A stretch of 64,000 nt of DNA, from assembly GCF_017377715.1 (NCBI RefSeq), contig NZ_JAFVMF010000015.1:50575-114574 (forward strand). Reading direction: 5' to 3'. Position 1 is the first letter of the stretch. Each line of letters starts with the position of its first letter. The notes beneath the pieces were generated by a model. The model saw only the letters and a list, made by a program, of their open reading frames with translations. It searched no databases and was not told where the DNA came from. A program made the position numbers and the translations under genes. Shown here one piece after another: positions 63,647-64,000 of this stretch. The stretch is from Acetobacter sacchari. Lineage in GTDB: Bacteria; Pseudomonadota; Alphaproteobacteria; Acetobacterales; Acetobacteraceae.

Positions 63647-64000
63647 CCAACATATTATCGAGATAGCCAAGAGTCTTGTCGCGCGTGGTCGCAGCCCTTG
63701 CGGCTGCGCGCCTGGACGCCGCCTCAGACAGTAGCTTTCCGCCATAGCCAGCCAGCATCCCGCCATCGATACCGCCGGTGAGAAGCCCCCCGAGACCAAC
63801 GCCTGCCGATCCGGCGATCTTGGCCGCAGCGCCCTGCGCCATATCCAGAAGCTTGCTGTTCGTGAACAGGTTGACGCTGCTGTCAGACCCTCTCGCTTTC
63901 CCAAGGTCGATACGTGACGCAAGGCGCATGTCGTCGCGCAGATCCGTGAGCGCCTGTATCTGCTCGTCGGTCACGCTGTCTGCCTCGCGCACGCCGGGCT
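63618..64000 (-). CDS. Phage-like structural protein, C-terminal part (runs out of window)
   Basis: At least 124 residues; the frame is open to the window end, so the true start lies outside. The text has DLRDDMRLASRIDLGKARGS followed by DSSVNLFTNSKLLDMAQ, then a Gly/Ala-rich hydrophobic stretch (SAGVGLGGLLTGGIDGGMLA), and a short basic tail. This resembles the ends of large prophage proteins, in which GSD-type text precedes a membrane-active Gly-rich segment, but I cannot name the family. It indicates a prophage or phage relic to the right. Confidence 0.5.
   Translation of the reverse strand, partial: PGVREADSVTDEQIQALTDLRDDMRLASRIDLGKARGSDSSVNLFTNSKLLDMAQGAAAKIAGSAGVGLGGLLTGGIDGGMLAGYGGKLLSEAASRRAAARAATTRDKTLGYLDNMLVNPYGRDSR

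Overview
The window is GC-rich, densely coded DNA from an alphaproteobacterium, most likely an acetic acid bacterium (Acetobacteraceae). Pointers are the run NDUFA12 - MlaD - 92-aa protein - DUF2155, an RNase E with a split S1 domain, a mutY/dciA divergon, a SigF/NrsF stress locus, and a stand-alone protein ending in the class II ribonucleotide reductase TSCPD domain. The species assignment is inference from gene content.

Layout. 0-8.6 kb: rne, an N-acetylmuramoyl-L-alanine amidase, the molybdenum-cofactor genes mobB / mobA-fdhD, and a DUF885 hydrolase. 8.6-10.3 kb: an accessory patch with a long inverted repeat, an orphan gene and pentanucleotide repeats. 10.3-22 kb: DUF2721 protein, aldo/keto reductase, FAH-family hydrolase, a PIG-V-like membrane glycosyltransferase, an RNA methyltransferase, a Na+/solute symporter, the TSCPD protein, and the NDUFA12/mlaD/DUF2155 run. 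22-30.9 kb: otsB-otsA (trehalose), dsbB, an S10 carboxypeptidase, hemH, mutY and dciA. 30.9-32.2 kb: a gene-poor stretch with a perfect 266-bp tandem duplication and a perfect 40-bp palindrome. 32.2-40 kb: an MHYT-GGDEF-EAL protein, an orphan thiO-like oxidase, an L,D-transpeptidase, and an Rrf2 regulator with a TrxB-like oxidoreductase. 40.3-44 kb: the methylcitrate operon prpDCB.

44.4-50.5 kb is the most striking part: a SigF-controlled periplasmic methionine-repair locus. msrB-msrA-sigF-nrsF run leftward. A b-type cytochrome, an MsrP/YedY-like molybdoenzyme, a Met-rich secreted peptide, a catalase-related peroxidase and a second cytochrome b561 run rightward. Three sites fit GTAACC-N16-CGAA exactly, the promoter known for Caulobacter SigF: one before msrB, one before the cytochrome/molybdoenzyme pair, one before the Met-rich peptide. 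The logic is sacrificial oxidation of a Met-rich peptide plus repair by reductases, as described for reactive-chlorine defence in Azospira.

50.6-61.5 kb: frmA with frmR (formaldehyde detoxification), an oxidoreductase/isomerase sugar pair, a 997-aa two-domain glycosyltransferase with N-terminal repeats, secB, lapA-pyrF-trpF. A tRNA-Ser(GGA) at 61547-61637 marks a boundary. Beyond it lie a MobV-type relaxase-like gene, small unknown genes and the end of a phage-like gene that runs out of the window, so a mobile element probably starts there. No rRNA, CRISPR array or complete insertion sequence was seen.
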